A program made the translations under genes and the position numbers. 64,000 nt of DNA from Legionella lytica (GTDB lineage: Bacteria > Pseudomonadota > Gammaproteobacteria > Legionellales > Legionellaceae), in assembly GCF_023921225.1 (NCBI RefSeq), contig NZ_CP071527.1, positions 754,001 to 818,000 of the forward strand. The letters run 5' to 3'. Under the pieces are notes generated by a model that searched no databases, was not told the origin of the DNA, and saw nothing but the letters and a program-made list of their open reading frames with translations. The first letter of the stretch is position 1, and the number at the start of each line of letters is the position of its first letter. Shown here piece after piece: positions 8,964 through 17,857 of this stretch.

Positions 8964-9911
8964 TTATTCGGCAAACATAGAACTAACAGATTCTTCTATG
9001 TTCACGCGTTTCATTGCCTGCGCCAGCATGTCTGAAAGACTGACTACACGGATTTTATCGCAAGCACGTGCTTCTTCTGATAAAGGAATCGTATCAGTAA
9101 TTACTACCTCATCAATTTGAGAGTTTTTAATGTTTTTGAGGGCAGGGCCTGATAAAACGGGATGGGTAATATAGGCTCTCACACTTTTCGCGCCGCATTT
9201 CTTTAATTCATGGGCAGCAGAACAAAGAGTTCCTGCAGTATCAACAATGTCGTCAACGATGATACAGTCCTTATTTGCTGGTTCACCAATGATATGCATT
9301 ACTTCGGATTTATTAGGTCCACTGCGACGTTTATCAATGATAGCCAGTTCCGCATGTTCGAGGCGTTTGGCAACAGCACGAGCGCGGACTACGCCACCAA
9401 CATCTGGTGATACAACCATAATGTTTTGCAGATTTCGTGTGGCAATGTCCTCAAGTAGCATGGGCGTTGCATAAACGTTATCTACAGGCATGTAGAAGAA
9501 ACCTTGGATTTGATCCGCATGTAAATCAACGGTAAGAACACGACATATTCCTACAGAGGCCATCATATCAGCTACAATTTTTGCCGTAATAGGCACACGT
9601 GCAGAACGTACCCGTCTATCTTGTCGCGCATAACCGAAGTAGGGAACTACGGCGGTTATTCGGGCTGCAGAAGATCTTCTTAGAGCATCTGCCATAGCCA
9701 GTAGCTCCATCAAGTTATTATTTGATGGGGCACAAGTCGATTGAATAATAAATACATCCCGTCCGCGAACGTTCTCAAGGATCTCGACCATGGTTTCGCC
9801 ATCGCTGAAAGTACCAACGGTTGCTTTGCCTATGGGGATCTGTAAGTGGGAGGAAATTTTTTGTGCTAGTTCCGGATTCGCGTTACCGGCAAATATCATC
9901 ATTGTGGACAT
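8964..9911 (-). CDS. prs: Ribose-phosphate pyrophosphokinase (PRPP synthetase)
   Basis: A 315-residue cytosolic enzyme making phosphoribosyl pyrophosphate from ribose 5-phosphate and ATP, the precursor for purines, pyrimidines, NAD, His and Trp. Visible signatures: the N-terminal [13 protein letters not shown], the ATP-binding loop region (YARQDRR), the divalent metal site [11 protein letters not shown], and the PRPP-binding loop [11 protein letters not shown]. Length is that of bacterial class I enzymes. It lies downstream of tRNA-Gln on the same strand, the arrangement known for lolB-(ispE)-tRNA-prs regions in gammaproteobacteria. The leader contains a nested hairpin. Confidence 0.96.
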   Translation of the reverse strand: MSTMMIFAGNANPELAQKISSHLQIPIGKATVGTFSDGETMVEILENVRGRDVFIIQSTCAPSNNNLMELLAMADALRRSSAARITAVVPYFGYARQDRRVRSARVPITAKIVADMMASVGICRVLTVDLHADQIQGFFYMPVDNVYATPMLLEDIATRNLQNIMVVSPDVGGVVRARAVAKRLEHAELAIIDKRRSGPNKSEVMHIIGEPANKDCIIVDDIVDTAGTLCSAAHELKKCGAKSVRAYITHPVLSGPALKNIKNSQIDEVVITDTIPLSEEARACDKIRVVSLSDMLAQAMKRVNIEESVSSMFAE

Positions 9912-9956
9912 GTGTAAAAAGCCTTAGACCTAGTTCATCGTTTAACTTAAACACAT

Positions 9957-10032
9957 AGCAGAAGACAGCCAAAAAGATATTATTATTATTTGAGCATCAA
10001 CTAGGATGCATCCTTCTAGGTTATCTTCTGCT
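9957..10032 (-). repeat. Nested inverted repeat between tRNA-Gln and prs
   Basis: AGCAGAAGA at 9957-9965 pairs exactly with TCTTCTGCT at 10024-10032; the loop contains a perfect 10-bp palindrome GGATGCATCC at 10004-10013. The hairpin would form in the transcript that runs from the tRNA into prs, so it could be a processing site or leader control. Function inferred only. Confidence 0.5.
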
Positions 10033-10061
10033 GTCTGTTTACTTGTGAATCAACAAGAAAG

Positions 10062-10136
10062 TGGCAGGGGTGCTAGGATTCGAACCTAGGTATGCAGGGA
10101 TCAAAACCCTGTGCCTTACCGCTTGGCGACACCCCT
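10062..10136 (-). tRNA. tRNA-Gln (anticodon TTG)
   Basis: A 75-nt gene including an encoded CCA end. The acceptor stem is AGGGGTG with CACCCCT, D-arm region GCCAAGCGGTAAGGC, anticodon stem CAGGG/CCCTG enclosing TTTTGAT (anticodon TTG, decoding CAA), and T-arm CTAGGTTCGAATCCTAG. It closely resembles gammaproteobacterial tRNA-Gln. It begins with A1 pairing U72. It lies between lolB and prs on the same strand. Confidence 0.96.
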
Positions 10137-10424
10137 AAAAAATTGCAGATTCTATATAAAAGCTTCCATAAATTATAATAGCTTCCATCCTTGCGATGTG
10201 GGGGTATTTTGCAGTGGTTTTATTAACATGTCAACTTTGAAAGCAATAAATTTTATAAATTTTTTAAATTTATATCTTTGGTAGGTTCTTGCTTGGCAAA
10301 TTAGTTCAATTTGAACGCAAGAGTTTCATTTAATGGGAGGTTGGCGTTGAGTGTCGCTCAACAAAATTTCTTGAGCGAACTCAGAATATAGTGCTTCGCG
10401 GTATTCAGCGCCAACCTACGTTAA

Positions 10425-11054
10425 TCAAATAGCCCAATTTTTTATGACAACTTTCACCATCACCCCATTTCCGTCTAAACGAACGATGCCAGGGAGGGCG
10501 ACTCCTTTTACAATTGTGTAGTTTGCAAAGGTAACGGTATAGCCACTTTGTCTTAACATAACCAGATTATTCGCGGCATCACGTTTTTCTGAACTTACCT
10601 TACCGGGAGCAGGCAGGCCTCTAACCCAATAGTAAAGATTGTTCACCGGAAGCCTAACCCCTGTTTGTTGCAGTAATAATTCATCCGCATTGGTTGAGGT
10701 AATTCTTTTGGGGCCATCTTGGAAGGTAATTGCGCTCCCTTTTTTATTAATTAGAACAGCTCCGGCCCCTAAAGGTCCCATTAAACGGATTTGGTATGAG
10801 CTTGGCCCATTTTGCGCCCAATGCATTGCTGCCGACCAACCTTTCGATTTATTTTTGGTTGCTAAAGCACCACGAACTTCCCAAGAGGAAACTGTTTCGG
10901 CTTTGCCGGTTGCATGTTGTTTTTCTGCTGGCGTTTCGTTAGGAACGGCTTTTGCTATTTTGCTTGGTTGTTCTGGCATCATTGCAGGTCTTGGTGGAGC
11001 ACATGCCGTTAACAAGAAAATAGGAAGCACAATAAAACGTTTTAAATTATCCAT
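10425..11054 (-). CDS. lolB: Outer-membrane lipoprotein receptor LolB
   Basis: A 209-residue lipoprotein that takes lipoproteins from LolA and inserts them in the outer membrane. I choose the start at 11054 (GAGGTGAG just upstream), which gives a signal peptide ending in the lipobox LLTAC with Cys18 as the modified residue; an earlier in-frame start at 11090 would bury it. The mature part has the family's WEVRGALATKNKSKGWSA strand near residue 50 and YYWVRGLPAPG near residue 130. Upstream of tRNA-Gln and prs on the same strand, as expected. It is divergent from coaD. Confidence 0.9.
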   Translation of the reverse strand: MDNLKRFIVLPIFLLTACAPPRPAMMPEQPSKIAKAVPNETPAEKQHATGKAETVSSWEVRGALATKNKSKGWSAAMHWAQNGPSSYQIRLMGPLGAGAVLINKKGSAITFQDGPKRITSTNADELLLQQTGVRLPVNNLYYWVRGLPAPGKVSSEKRDAANNLVMLRQSGYTVTFANYTIVKGVALPGIVRLDGNGVMVKVVIKNWAI

Positions 11055-11172
11055 ACTCACCTCGGTCCGTGATCTGGTAAAGCACCGCATCCTACTGTTT
11101 TACCAGGATTATTGTAGTTTTTTGTACAACAATACGCTAGACTGGTCTTCTTAGCAATCAGTCTTAAATCAT

Positions 11173-11646
11173 ATGAAATCAAAAGCAATATATCCAGGCA
11201 CCTTTGATCCGGTGACCAATGGTCATGTGGATATTATAGGACGAGCTGCGAAAATTTTCCCTGAACTTATTGTTGCGGTTGCAACTAATAAGGCCAAAAA
11301 ACCTTTTTTGCCTTTGGAAACTAGAATACGTCTTTTGCAGGAAACCTTAGCTGATTTGCCTAGTGTGCAGGTCATGGGCTTTGATAATTTACTAATCGAT
11401 TTTGCACAGGAACAAAAGGCAACGGTAATCCTACGCGGTTTGCGCGCTGTTTCTGATTTTGAGTATGAGTTTCAACTTGCAGGAATGAACCGTAAGTTAT
11501 ATCAGAATATTGAAACCATATTTTTAACACCATCAGAACATGCTATGTTTATTTCCTCCAGTTTGGTACGTGAGATTGCGAATTTAGATGGAGACATTTC
11601 TCAATTTGTTCCTCCTTGCGTCGCTCAGGAATTAAAAAAGAGATAA
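11173..11646 (+). CDS. coaD: Phosphopantetheine adenylyltransferase
   Basis: A 157-residue enzyme of coenzyme A synthesis that transfers AMP from ATP to 4'-phosphopantetheine to make dephospho-CoA. The nucleotidyltransferase signature [12 protein letters not shown] (residues about 9-20) and the C-terminal [10 protein letters not shown] motif are present, and the length is normal. It ends six bases before the ggt start, so the two are probably cotranscribed. coaBC, which acts two steps earlier, is at 50249. Confidence 0.96.
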   Translation: MKSKAIYPGTFDPVTNGHVDIIGRAAKIFPELIVAVATNKAKKPFLPLETRIRLLQETLADLPSVQVMGFDNLLIDFAQEQKATVILRGLRAVSDFEYEFQLAGMNRKLYQNIETIFLTPSEHAMFISSSLVREIANLDGDISQFVPPCVAQELKKR

Positions 11647-11652
11647 AGAATA

Positions 11653-13398
11653 ATGATTTTCAATAGAAGAAAACCCAGGCATTTATGGTCTGCGGTACTA
11701 GTTTTCAGTTGTTTTCTTTCTGGTTTTAATACCTATGCAAAACAGACGCTTAATCATCCCCCTGGATATGCAGTAGCTACGGCTAATCCTTTAGCGACTA
11801 ATGCTGCATTAGATATTTTAGCTCATGGTGGAAATGCCTTCGATGCTGGTGTTGCCGCAGCTGCGGTATTGGCTGTGGTTGAACCTTATCATTCCGGCTT
11901 GGGTGGGGGGAGTTTTTGGTTATTACATCAAGAAAGTACTCGCTCTAATGTTTTTATTGATGCCCGTGAAACAGCCCCAGCCGCGGCTCACAAAGATATG
12001 TATTTAAATGCAGATGGAGAGGTTGTTTCGGATTTATCCCTAAATGGTGGCTTGGCTGCTGCGATTCCAGGGCATCCCGCAGCTTTGGTTTATCTTGCAA
12101 GGCATTATGGTCGCTTACCCTTGAGTAAAACGCTAGCCCCGGCAATCAAACTAGCCCAAGAGGGATTTTTAGTGGATAAGCAGCTTAATCATTTTTTCAA
12201 GATGGAAGGTCGAATTGAGCAGCTGAAAAAATATCCGGCAACAGCCGCGATATTTTTAAAAAATGGACAGCCGTATGAAATTGGTGAGCGTTTCGTCCAA
12301 ACCGATTTAGCGAATACCTTAAAGCGAATTGCTGAACAGGGCGAGAAGGGGTTTTATACTGGGGAAATTGCGCAGCGTCTCGTAAAGGGGGTTAATGCTG
12401 CGGGGGGGCGATGGGCTTTATCGGATCTCACCGATTATCAAGTGAAGCTTAGAGAACCCTTAGTTGGTGCTTATCATAATATGCTCGTGATTACTGCTCC
12501 TCCTCCTTCTGCTGGTGGAGTTGCTTTATTAACCATGTTAAATATTTTATCTCATTATTCCTTATCTTCCCTGCCTAAGGTGCAATGGGTACATTATTTG
12601 ACTGAATCTATGCGTTTGGCCTATTGGCAACGCGATGAGTTTTTGGGCGACCCGGATTTTGTGTCTGTACCTGTAGAAAAATTGATTTCTGCTGAGAATG
12701 CGAAGCAATTAAAAGCATTAATCCCTGAGAATAAAGCAATCTCGAGTAAAGTGCTGCAAGGATCTAGTCAGAGTTCTACTAAGGAAAGCAATACTACCCA
12801 TATCTCAATCATTGATGCAGAGGGTAATCGTGTTGCGGCAACTATGACCATTAATTTTATTTTTGGTTCCAGCGTGGTCGCAGAAGGAACTGGTGTTTTA
12901 CTTAATGATGAAATGGATGATTTCACCGCTAAAGTAGGGGCGTTAAACGTATTTGGGGTTGTGGGAAGTGATAAAAACAGCATCGCCCCGGGTAGACGTC
13001 CGGTATCAACCATGACACCAACCTTTCTTGAGTTGCCTGGACGTGTCGCAATTTTAGGAACTCCTGGTGGTAGCCGTATTGCTACGATGGTTTTGCTTGC
13101 TTCATTGGTGTTTCACGATGATTTTGGGGCAATTAGCATGGTTTCGGCAATGCGTTTTCATCATCAATTTCTTCCTGATTTACTACAGTTTGAGCCGGAT
13201 ACTTTTTCTCCAGAAATTCAAGAAGCACTCAAGGCTATGGGGTATACCCTGATGCCTTTAGGACAATATTATGGCGATATGCAAGCGATTACTTGGGATA
13301 AGGATACTAATATTCTTACGGCTGCCTCAGATCCGAGAGCGATAGGACTAGCGGCTAGTGTTGTCACTAGCACTCGTGGGTATGGGGTAAAATATTAG
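11653..13398 (+). CDS. ggt: Gamma-glutamyltransferase
   Basis: A 581-residue periplasmic enzyme that cleaves or transfers the gamma-glutamyl group of glutathione. The N-terminus has a basic start and a hydrophobic stretch (HLWSAVLVFSCFLSGFNTYAKQ) fitting a Sec signal peptide. The proenzyme cuts itself before the nucleophile Thr of TTHISIID (near residue 381), and other family marks are GGNAFDAGVAAAAVLAVVEP, GLGGGSFWL and RPVSTMTPTF. Length is normal. It follows coaD by six bases; no functional link is evident beyond sulfur and thiol metabolism. Confidence 0.95.
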   Translation: MIFNRRKPRHLWSAVLVFSCFLSGFNTYAKQTLNHPPGYAVATANPLATNAALDILAHGGNAFDAGVAAAAVLAVVEPYHSGLGGGSFWLLHQESTRSNVFIDARETAPAAAHKDMYLNADGEVVSDLSLNGGLAAAIPGHPAALVYLARHYGRLPLSKTLAPAIKLAQEGFLVDKQLNHFFKMEGRIEQLKKYPATAAIFLKNGQPYEIGERFVQTDLANTLKRIAEQGEKGFYTGEIAQRLVKGVNAAGGRWALSDLTDYQVKLREPLVGAYHNMLVITAPPPSAGGVALLTMLNILSHYSLSSLPKVQWVHYLTESMRLAYWQRDEFLGDPDFVSVPVEKLISAENAKQLKALIPENKAISSKVLQGSSQSSTKESNTTHISIIDAEGNRVAATMTINFIFGSSVVAEGTGVLLNDEMDDFTAKVGALNVFGVVGSDKNSIAPGRRPVSTMTPTFLELPGRVAILGTPGGSRIATMVLLASLVFHDDFGAISMVSAMRFHHQFLPDLLQFEPDTFSPEIQEALKAMGYTLMPLGQYYGDMQAITWDKDTNILTAASDPRAIGLAASVVTSTRGYGVKY

Positions 13399-13415
13399 AG
13401 GGTATTTTTTAATTT

Positions 13416-13484
13416 GTAGCCTAGTTACTTGCAACTAATGACAGGTACTTAAGGAGTTCACCCGGTTGCAAGCAACCAGGCTAC
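13416..13484. repeat. Long inverted repeat, GTAGCCTGGTTGCTTGCAA type
   Basis: Two 19-base arms (13416-13434 and 13466-13484) match in 17 positions; the outer ends read gtagcct/aggctac. It lies between the convergent ggt and plsC genes. A half copy (cctggttgcttgcagc) occurs at 16792, and a relative ending in the same gtagcc/ggctac lies at 20150-20184. Confidence 0.7.
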
Positions 13485-13520
13485 TTCTAATGGATGCAGC
13501 GAAATCATGGTTATATCGCC

Positions 13521-14249
13521 TTATTTGCCAATTAACGCTTTAATTGAATCATAAGTTTGCTGAATTAACTCAGCCTTGTTATCCATAGTAAATTCTGTTG
13601 TATCAATAGGCTTACCTATATGTATTTCTGCTTCCTGATTCAGGTGAATATTAAAGGTACGCGCTGGCAAAATATTATTAGCGCCTCGAATACCTATAGG
13701 GATGATGGTCGCACCAGACTCAATTGCTGTAATAAAAGCCCCTTTCTTAAAAGGTGCCAGTTCTCCATCTTTAGAGCGTGTTCCTTCTGGAGCGACCCAA
13801 AGAATAATGCCACTTTCCATTAATTTTTTTGCAAAGGCTAAATCTTTAATCGCTTGATAGCGGTTTTTTCGATCAATAAATGGAAACTCTGCTGCTTGCA
13901 TGGCTTTACCCATCAGTGGAATTTTAGATAATTCCTTTTTCGCCAGCATACGGATTGAATGATTAGGAAATGCTTTAAAACCAAGAGGAATATCATAGGC
14001 ACTGGAATGGTTACACATAATAATTGTGGCTTTTCCCTGCTCGGGTTGGACCTTATATGGATTAACTACTTTATACTTTACCTGCACACCATTGAGTAAT
14101 TGATCAACCCAATGATGAAGTGTTTTATCAATCCATGCTCGGGTGGTGTTACCGAAATAGTATTTGCCAATACAGCGGAGACTGGTTACTGCTGTATAAA
14201 AAAACAAGGAACCAACGACCCATGCTGTTCTTATCTGGTTTATTTTCAT
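13521..14249 (-). CDS. plsC: 1-acyl-sn-glycerol-3-phosphate acyltransferase
   Basis: A 242-residue inner-membrane enzyme that acylates lysophosphatidic acid to phosphatidic acid. It has an N-terminal hydrophobic segment (AWVVGSLFFYTAVTSL), the catalytic HX4D box in NHSSAYDIP (near residue 76), the FIDRKNR region, and the substrate-binding PEGTRSKDG. It is divergent from nothing close and lies 46 bases after mutM on the same strand, so cotranscription with mutM is possible. L. pneumophila has more than one PlsC-like protein, so the exact acyl acceptor is inferred. Confidence 0.88.
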   Translation of the reverse strand: MKINQIRTAWVVGSLFFYTAVTSLRCIGKYYFGNTTRAWIDKTLHHWVDQLLNGVQVKYKVVNPYKVQPEQGKATIIMCNHSSAYDIPLGFKAFPNHSIRMLAKKELSKIPLMGKAMQAAEFPFIDRKNRYQAIKDLAFAKKLMESGIILWVAPEGTRSKDGELAPFKKGAFITAIESGATIIPIGIRGANNILPARTFNIHLNQEAEIHIGKPIDTTEFTMDNKAELIQQTYDSIKALIGK

Positions 14250-14294
14250 TATTATTCGGTTAAGTTAAATGAGGCGCTAATATAACTTAAGTCG

Positions 14295-15143
14295 CTACAA
14301 TTGCCCAGATGCTGCACGATCAGGAGCTAATATTTGGCAGTTAGGACAAAATGCGGAACTGCGACCTCCGATCATAACGGTTTGGATCGAGTGTTGGCAT
14401 TGCATACACGGTTGATTTTTACGGCCATAAACTTTAAGCGAGATGCTGAAATAACCTGGTTTCCCATCAAAGGCATAAAAATCGCGCAGTGTCGTTCCCC
14501 CACTTTTTATCGCTTGTTGTAACACGGATTTAATGTGCTTTGCCAAAAGATGATAAGAGGTTTCATCAATATTTTTTGCTGGGGTGGAAGGGTGAATATT
14601 TGATAAGAATAAGCTTTCAGTAGCATAAATATTACCTACGCCAACAACGATTTCATTATCCATAACAAATGATTTTATGGGTTTATTTTTATTTTGAGCT
14701 CGTTGGTATAAGTAATGCCCATCGAAGGCTTCAGAAAGTGGTTCGGGGCCTAGGTGAGTCAGTAGTTTATGCTGATGGGGGTTTTCATCTATATAGATGA
14801 ATAGACCAAAGCGTCGAGGATCACAAAATCTCAGTGCTTTTCCATTAGTTAAACATAACGTAATGTGATCATGTTTTTCCGGTAAGCTGGTGTCGGATAC
14901 AATGCGTAAGTGTCCTGACATTCCTAAATGAATTAAAAGATATCCTTCACTTAATTGGAGCAGAATATATTTGGCTCGGCGCGTTACAGCGAGGATCTTT
15001 TTTTGGGCACAAAGCTCATTAATATCGAAGGGCACTGGAATTCTAAATCCATAGTTACGGACCTCAATGTTCCGAATGCTTTGCCCTTCGAGATGAGGTT
15101 TAATTCCCTCTTTGGTTGTTTCTACTTCAGGTAATTCAGGCAT
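14295..15143 (-). CDS. mutM: Formamidopyrimidine-DNA glycosylase
   Basis: A 282-residue base-excision repair enzyme removing 8-oxoguanine and formamidopyrimidines, with AP lyase activity. The mature N-terminus PELPEVETTKEGI supplies the catalytic Pro1 and Glu2; the helix-two-turn-helix region has VGVGNIYATESLF; the C-terminal zinc finger has CMQC (246-249) and CPNC (266-269). Length is close to the usual 270. The start overlaps the stop of the small upstream gene in a TAATG, indicating translational coupling. Confidence 0.95.
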   Translation of the reverse strand: MPELPEVETTKEGIKPHLEGQSIRNIEVRNYGFRIPVPFDINELCAQKKILAVTRRAKYILLQLSEGYLLIHLGMSGHLRIVSDTSLPEKHDHITLCLTNGKALRFCDPRRFGLFIYIDENPHQHKLLTHLGPEPLSEAFDGHYLYQRAQNKNKPIKSFVMDNEIVVGVGNIYATESLFLSNIHPSTPAKNIDETSYHLLAKHIKSVLQQAIKSGGTTLRDFYAFDGKPGYFSISLKVYGRKNQPCMQCQHSIQTVMIGGRSSAFCPNCQILAPDRAASGQL

Positions 15144-15394
15144 TATTTCTTATCGTCATGTTCAATGATACGACCTTGCGTTTTTTTAATAATGGTTGTT
15201 GTTTTTTTTGTATTTGGAAAAAGTAGTTCTTTAACTACCGATATGAGCCAAAGAGTTCCGCCAATAATTAAGCCCCAAATAACAACATAGGAAAACATAA
15301 ACAGCAGACCAACAAATAAGGCAATGGCAATTCCGGCAATAATAAATGGAATTAGAGTCTCAAAGATCTTTGGTACTTGAAATTTATTGTTCAT
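15143..15394 (-). CDS. Small inner-membrane protein, 83 residues
   Basis: Unrecognised. Two close hydrophobic segments (LIPFIIAGIAIALFVGLLFMFSYVVIWGLIIGGTLWLI, residues about 14-50) predict a membrane hairpin, followed by a basic tail (PNTKKTTTIIKKTQGRI). The stop codon shares its last base with the start of mutM, so it is translated just before the glycosylase. No function follows from the sequence. Confidence 0.7.
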   Translation of the reverse strand: MNNKFQVPKIFETLIPFIIAGIAIALFVGLLFMFSYVVIWGLIIGGTLWLISVVKELLFPNTKKTTTIIKKTQGRIIEHDDKK

Positions 15395-15590
15395 AGCATT
15401 ATTCCAAAATGTGTATATGATGAGATAAGGTTAATTATCGACTACATCACGAAATGTTGCAACGGAATGAGTAAAAATGTGTTATCCTTATACTATACTT
15501 GAGGGATCTGATGTAAAACACCGCTACAAGCGAAGTGTTTTGCCTACGGAAGTGGCTTTTTCATAAACTAGCATTAGACGCGGAGTGATT

Positions 15591-16778
15591 ATGCTTTTTG
15601 GTTATCTAAACCTGTCTTTTTGGGGGTATGTGGTTGCAGTTCTGGTTATGACGCAAATTACCATTGCCGCAGTAACGCTTTACCTACATCGCTATCAAAC
15701 TCATCGAGCCTTAACGTTACATCCTGTTGTGAGCCATTTTTTCCGCTTATGGTTATGGTTAACTACTGGAATGGTTACTGCAGATTGGGTTGCTATTCAT
15801 CGTAAACATCATGCAACGACTGACGTTGAAGGAGATCCACATAGTCCTGTAGTTCTAGGCATTAAAAAAGTATTTTGGGAGGGGGCTGAGCTTTACCGTA
15901 CTGCGCGTAAAGATCGAGAGATGGTTGCTAAATACTCTCATGGCACACCAACTGATTGGATAGAAAGAAATATTTACTCGCGTTATTCTGCCGGGGGAAT
16001 TGCATTGATGTTTTTCATCAATTTATTCTTCTTTGGTCTTCCGGGAATTACCATTTGGGCCCTTCAAATGATGTGGATTCCTTTCCATGCAGCAGGTGTG
16101 ATTAATGGAATCGGTCATCACTGGGGCTATCGAAATTATGAATGCCGAGATGCTGCAACCAATATAATTCCTTGGGGATTTTGGATTGGTGGCGAAGAGC
16201 TGCATAATAATCATCATACTTTTGCCTCATCAGCCAAGTTTTCAGTGAAGTGGTGGGAGTTTGATATTGGTTGGATGTACATTCGTATTCTGTCGTTCTT
16301 GGGTTTGGCACGAGTTAAAAAATTACCACCAAAGTTAGCTATGGAGGCAGGTAAGTTGCACGTCGATATGGATACTGTAAAAGCAGTTATTTCGAATCGT
16401 TTCCAAGTGATGTCTAATTATTATAAAGGCGTGATTCGCCCGATATTAAAGCAAGAACGAATTAACAGTGATGACAGTAGAGAAACGAAAAAGATGTTTG
16501 CGCGAGCAGGCAGTTTATTACGTCGTGAAGATTCTTTACTCAGTTCTAAAGCCAAAGCGCGTTTGTCTGCTTTATTAGAGGCTCGTGAGCAATTACGTGT
16601 TGTTTATGCATACAAACAATCATTGCAAAACGTTTGGTTAAAAACAGCGGCAACGCAAAAAGAATTGATTGACGCGCTGCAACAATGGTGCCGTCAGGCT
16701 GAAGAGTCAGGTCTTGAGGTGCTCAAGCAGTTTGCACAGCAATTAAAAGGATATGTTCCTGTTGCTCAAACAATTTAG
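15591..16778 (+). CDS. Fatty acid desaturase (delta-9 type)
   Basis: A 395-residue inner-membrane di-iron enzyme of the acyl-CoA/acyl-lipid desaturase family, introducing a double bond in a fatty acyl chain. The three His boxes are HRYQTH (near residue 33), HRKHH (near 70) and HNNHH (near 205), with hydrophobic helix pairs between them. The start at 15591 follows CGGAG by 5 bases; a GTG at 15585 is less likely. The last 130 residues after the catalytic core form a charged, probably helical tail (RARLSALLEAREQLRVVYAYK) that is longer than the core enzyme needs. It is monocistronic, upstream of the PHB genes. Confidence 0.9.
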   Translation: MLFGYLNLSFWGYVVAVLVMTQITIAAVTLYLHRYQTHRALTLHPVVSHFFRLWLWLTTGMVTADWVAIHRKHHATTDVEGDPHSPVVLGIKKVFWEGAELYRTARKDREMVAKYSHGTPTDWIERNIYSRYSAGGIALMFFINLFFFGLPGITIWALQMMWIPFHAAGVINGIGHHWGYRNYECRDAATNIIPWGFWIGGEELHNNHHTFASSAKFSVKWWEFDIGWMYIRILSFLGLARVKKLPPKLAMEAGKLHVDMDTVKAVISNRFQVMSNYYKGVIRPILKQERINSDDSRETKKMFARAGSLLRREDSLLSSKAKARLSALLEAREQLRVVYAYKQSLQNVWLKTAATQKELIDALQQWCRQAEESGLEVLKQFAQQLKGYVPVAQTI

Positions 16779-16832
16779 TTAATTCCTCTAACCTGGTTGC
16801 TTGCAGCTAGGTTCCTCCAGTTTGCAATCAAA

Positions 16833-16860
16833 GTAGGTCGGGTCAATGGCCCCGACTTAC
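16833..16860. repeat. Palindromic repeat, GGTCGGGCC type
   Basis: gtaggtcggg pairs with cccgacttac around tcaatggc with one mismatch. It lies after the desaturase gene and is related to the palindromes at 8928 and 59793. Confidence 0.65.
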
Positions 16861-16998
16861 AGCATGCGAGAAAATTCTTTTATAATCCATTTGCTTACCT
16901 AAAAACTTCTTCTATACTCAAAAGCCTTAGAAAAGGTATTTTGAGGTTTTTGAGAATAGTAGTACTATGATGATTGGAGTAATAACAGGGAGTTATTT

Positions 16999-17739
16999 AT
17001 GACTAAGAGTGTTGCAATCGTTACTGGTGGTACCGGAGGAATTGGTAGTGCAATTTGTCAGCGTCTGGCTGCAGATTATCAAGTAGTTGCTTGTTATTTT
17101 AAACATGGACGACATGAAGAAGCCAAACAATGGCAAGAAGAACAAAAAAAACTAGGTTTTGATGTCGACATTATCTATGGTGATGTAGCGCAATTTGCTG
17201 ATTGTGAAAAAATAACAGCACAAATGATGGAGCGTTATGGACGCATTGACGTGTTGATTAATAATGCAGGCGTTACTCAAGACTGTAGTTTAAGAAAAAT
17301 GTCTCCAGAACAATGGCAGCAAGTTCTTGATGCCAACTTAACTAGCGTTTTTAACATGACACGCAATGTCATTCCGCATATGTTGGATAAGGGATATGGC
17401 CGTATCATTAGTATTTCTTCGATTAATGGACGTAAAGGGCAATTTGGCCAATGTAATTACGCTTCTACCAAAGCCGCATTATTCGGTTTTACCAAAAGTC
17501 TTGCCTTAGAAGTAGCAAGCAAAGGAGTTACCGTAAATACTATATCTCCTGGCTACATAGAAACCTCGATGCTCTCAGGCCTTAAACAAGAAATTCTTGA
17601 TGCAATTATTGCTAATATTCCTGTCGGGCGTTTGGGGCGTCCCCAAGAAATTGCTGATGCGGTTGCTTTTTTTGCTTCCCCAGACAGTGGTTTTATGACT
17701 GGAGCAAATTTAGACATTAACGGCGGCCAGTACATGTAG
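16999..17739 (+). CDS. phaB: Acetoacetyl-CoA reductase (first copy)
   Basis: A 246-residue short-chain dehydrogenase. The NADPH-binding TGGTGGIGSAICQ (residues about 9-21), NNAG, catalytic Ser in SISSINGRKGQF, and YASTK (Tyr and Lys) are present; the insert KGQFGQCNYASTKA is typical of PhaB rather than FabG. It reduces acetoacetyl-CoA to (R)-3-hydroxybutyryl-CoA for poly-3-hydroxybutyrate. A good start with gggag upstream. A second copy follows at 17858, then phaR and two phasin genes, which supports the PHB role. An inverted repeat (ctcccaa 17788-17794, ttgggag 17807-17813) separates the two copies. Confidence 0.88.
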   Translation: MTKSVAIVTGGTGGIGSAICQRLAADYQVVACYFKHGRHEEAKQWQEEQKKLGFDVDIIYGDVAQFADCEKITAQMMERYGRIDVLINNAGVTQDCSLRKMSPEQWQQVLDANLTSVFNMTRNVIPHMLDKGYGRIISISSINGRKGQFGQCNYASTKAALFGFTKSLALEVASKGVTVNTISPGYIETSMLSGLKQEILDAIIANIPVGRLGRPQEIADAVAFFASPDSGFMTGANLDINGGQYM

Positions 17740-17857
17740 TTCCTTTCATATATTGATGCAGTAATCGCCTAAATTAGAAAAGAATAGCTCCCAAAAGTTG
17801 TTACTCTTGGGAGTTAAGTCTATGCTTAATTAAGGTAAAACAACAGTAGAGAGTCCT

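Larger units (their letters stand above)
9912..10424. other. lolB-prs intergenic region
   Basis: The 513-base gap holds the tRNA-Gln gene, the nested hairpin at 9957-10032, and a long inverted repeat with arms aggttggcg (10338-10346) and cgccaacct (10409-10417) close behind lolB. Many gammaproteobacteria have ispE between lolB and prs; no remnant of it is visible here. Confidence 0.6.

Noticed and set aside
10639..11154. A 171-residue frame antisense to lolB
   Set aside because: LolB on the other strand has a lipobox, family motifs and a good start; the antisense frame is a shadow.
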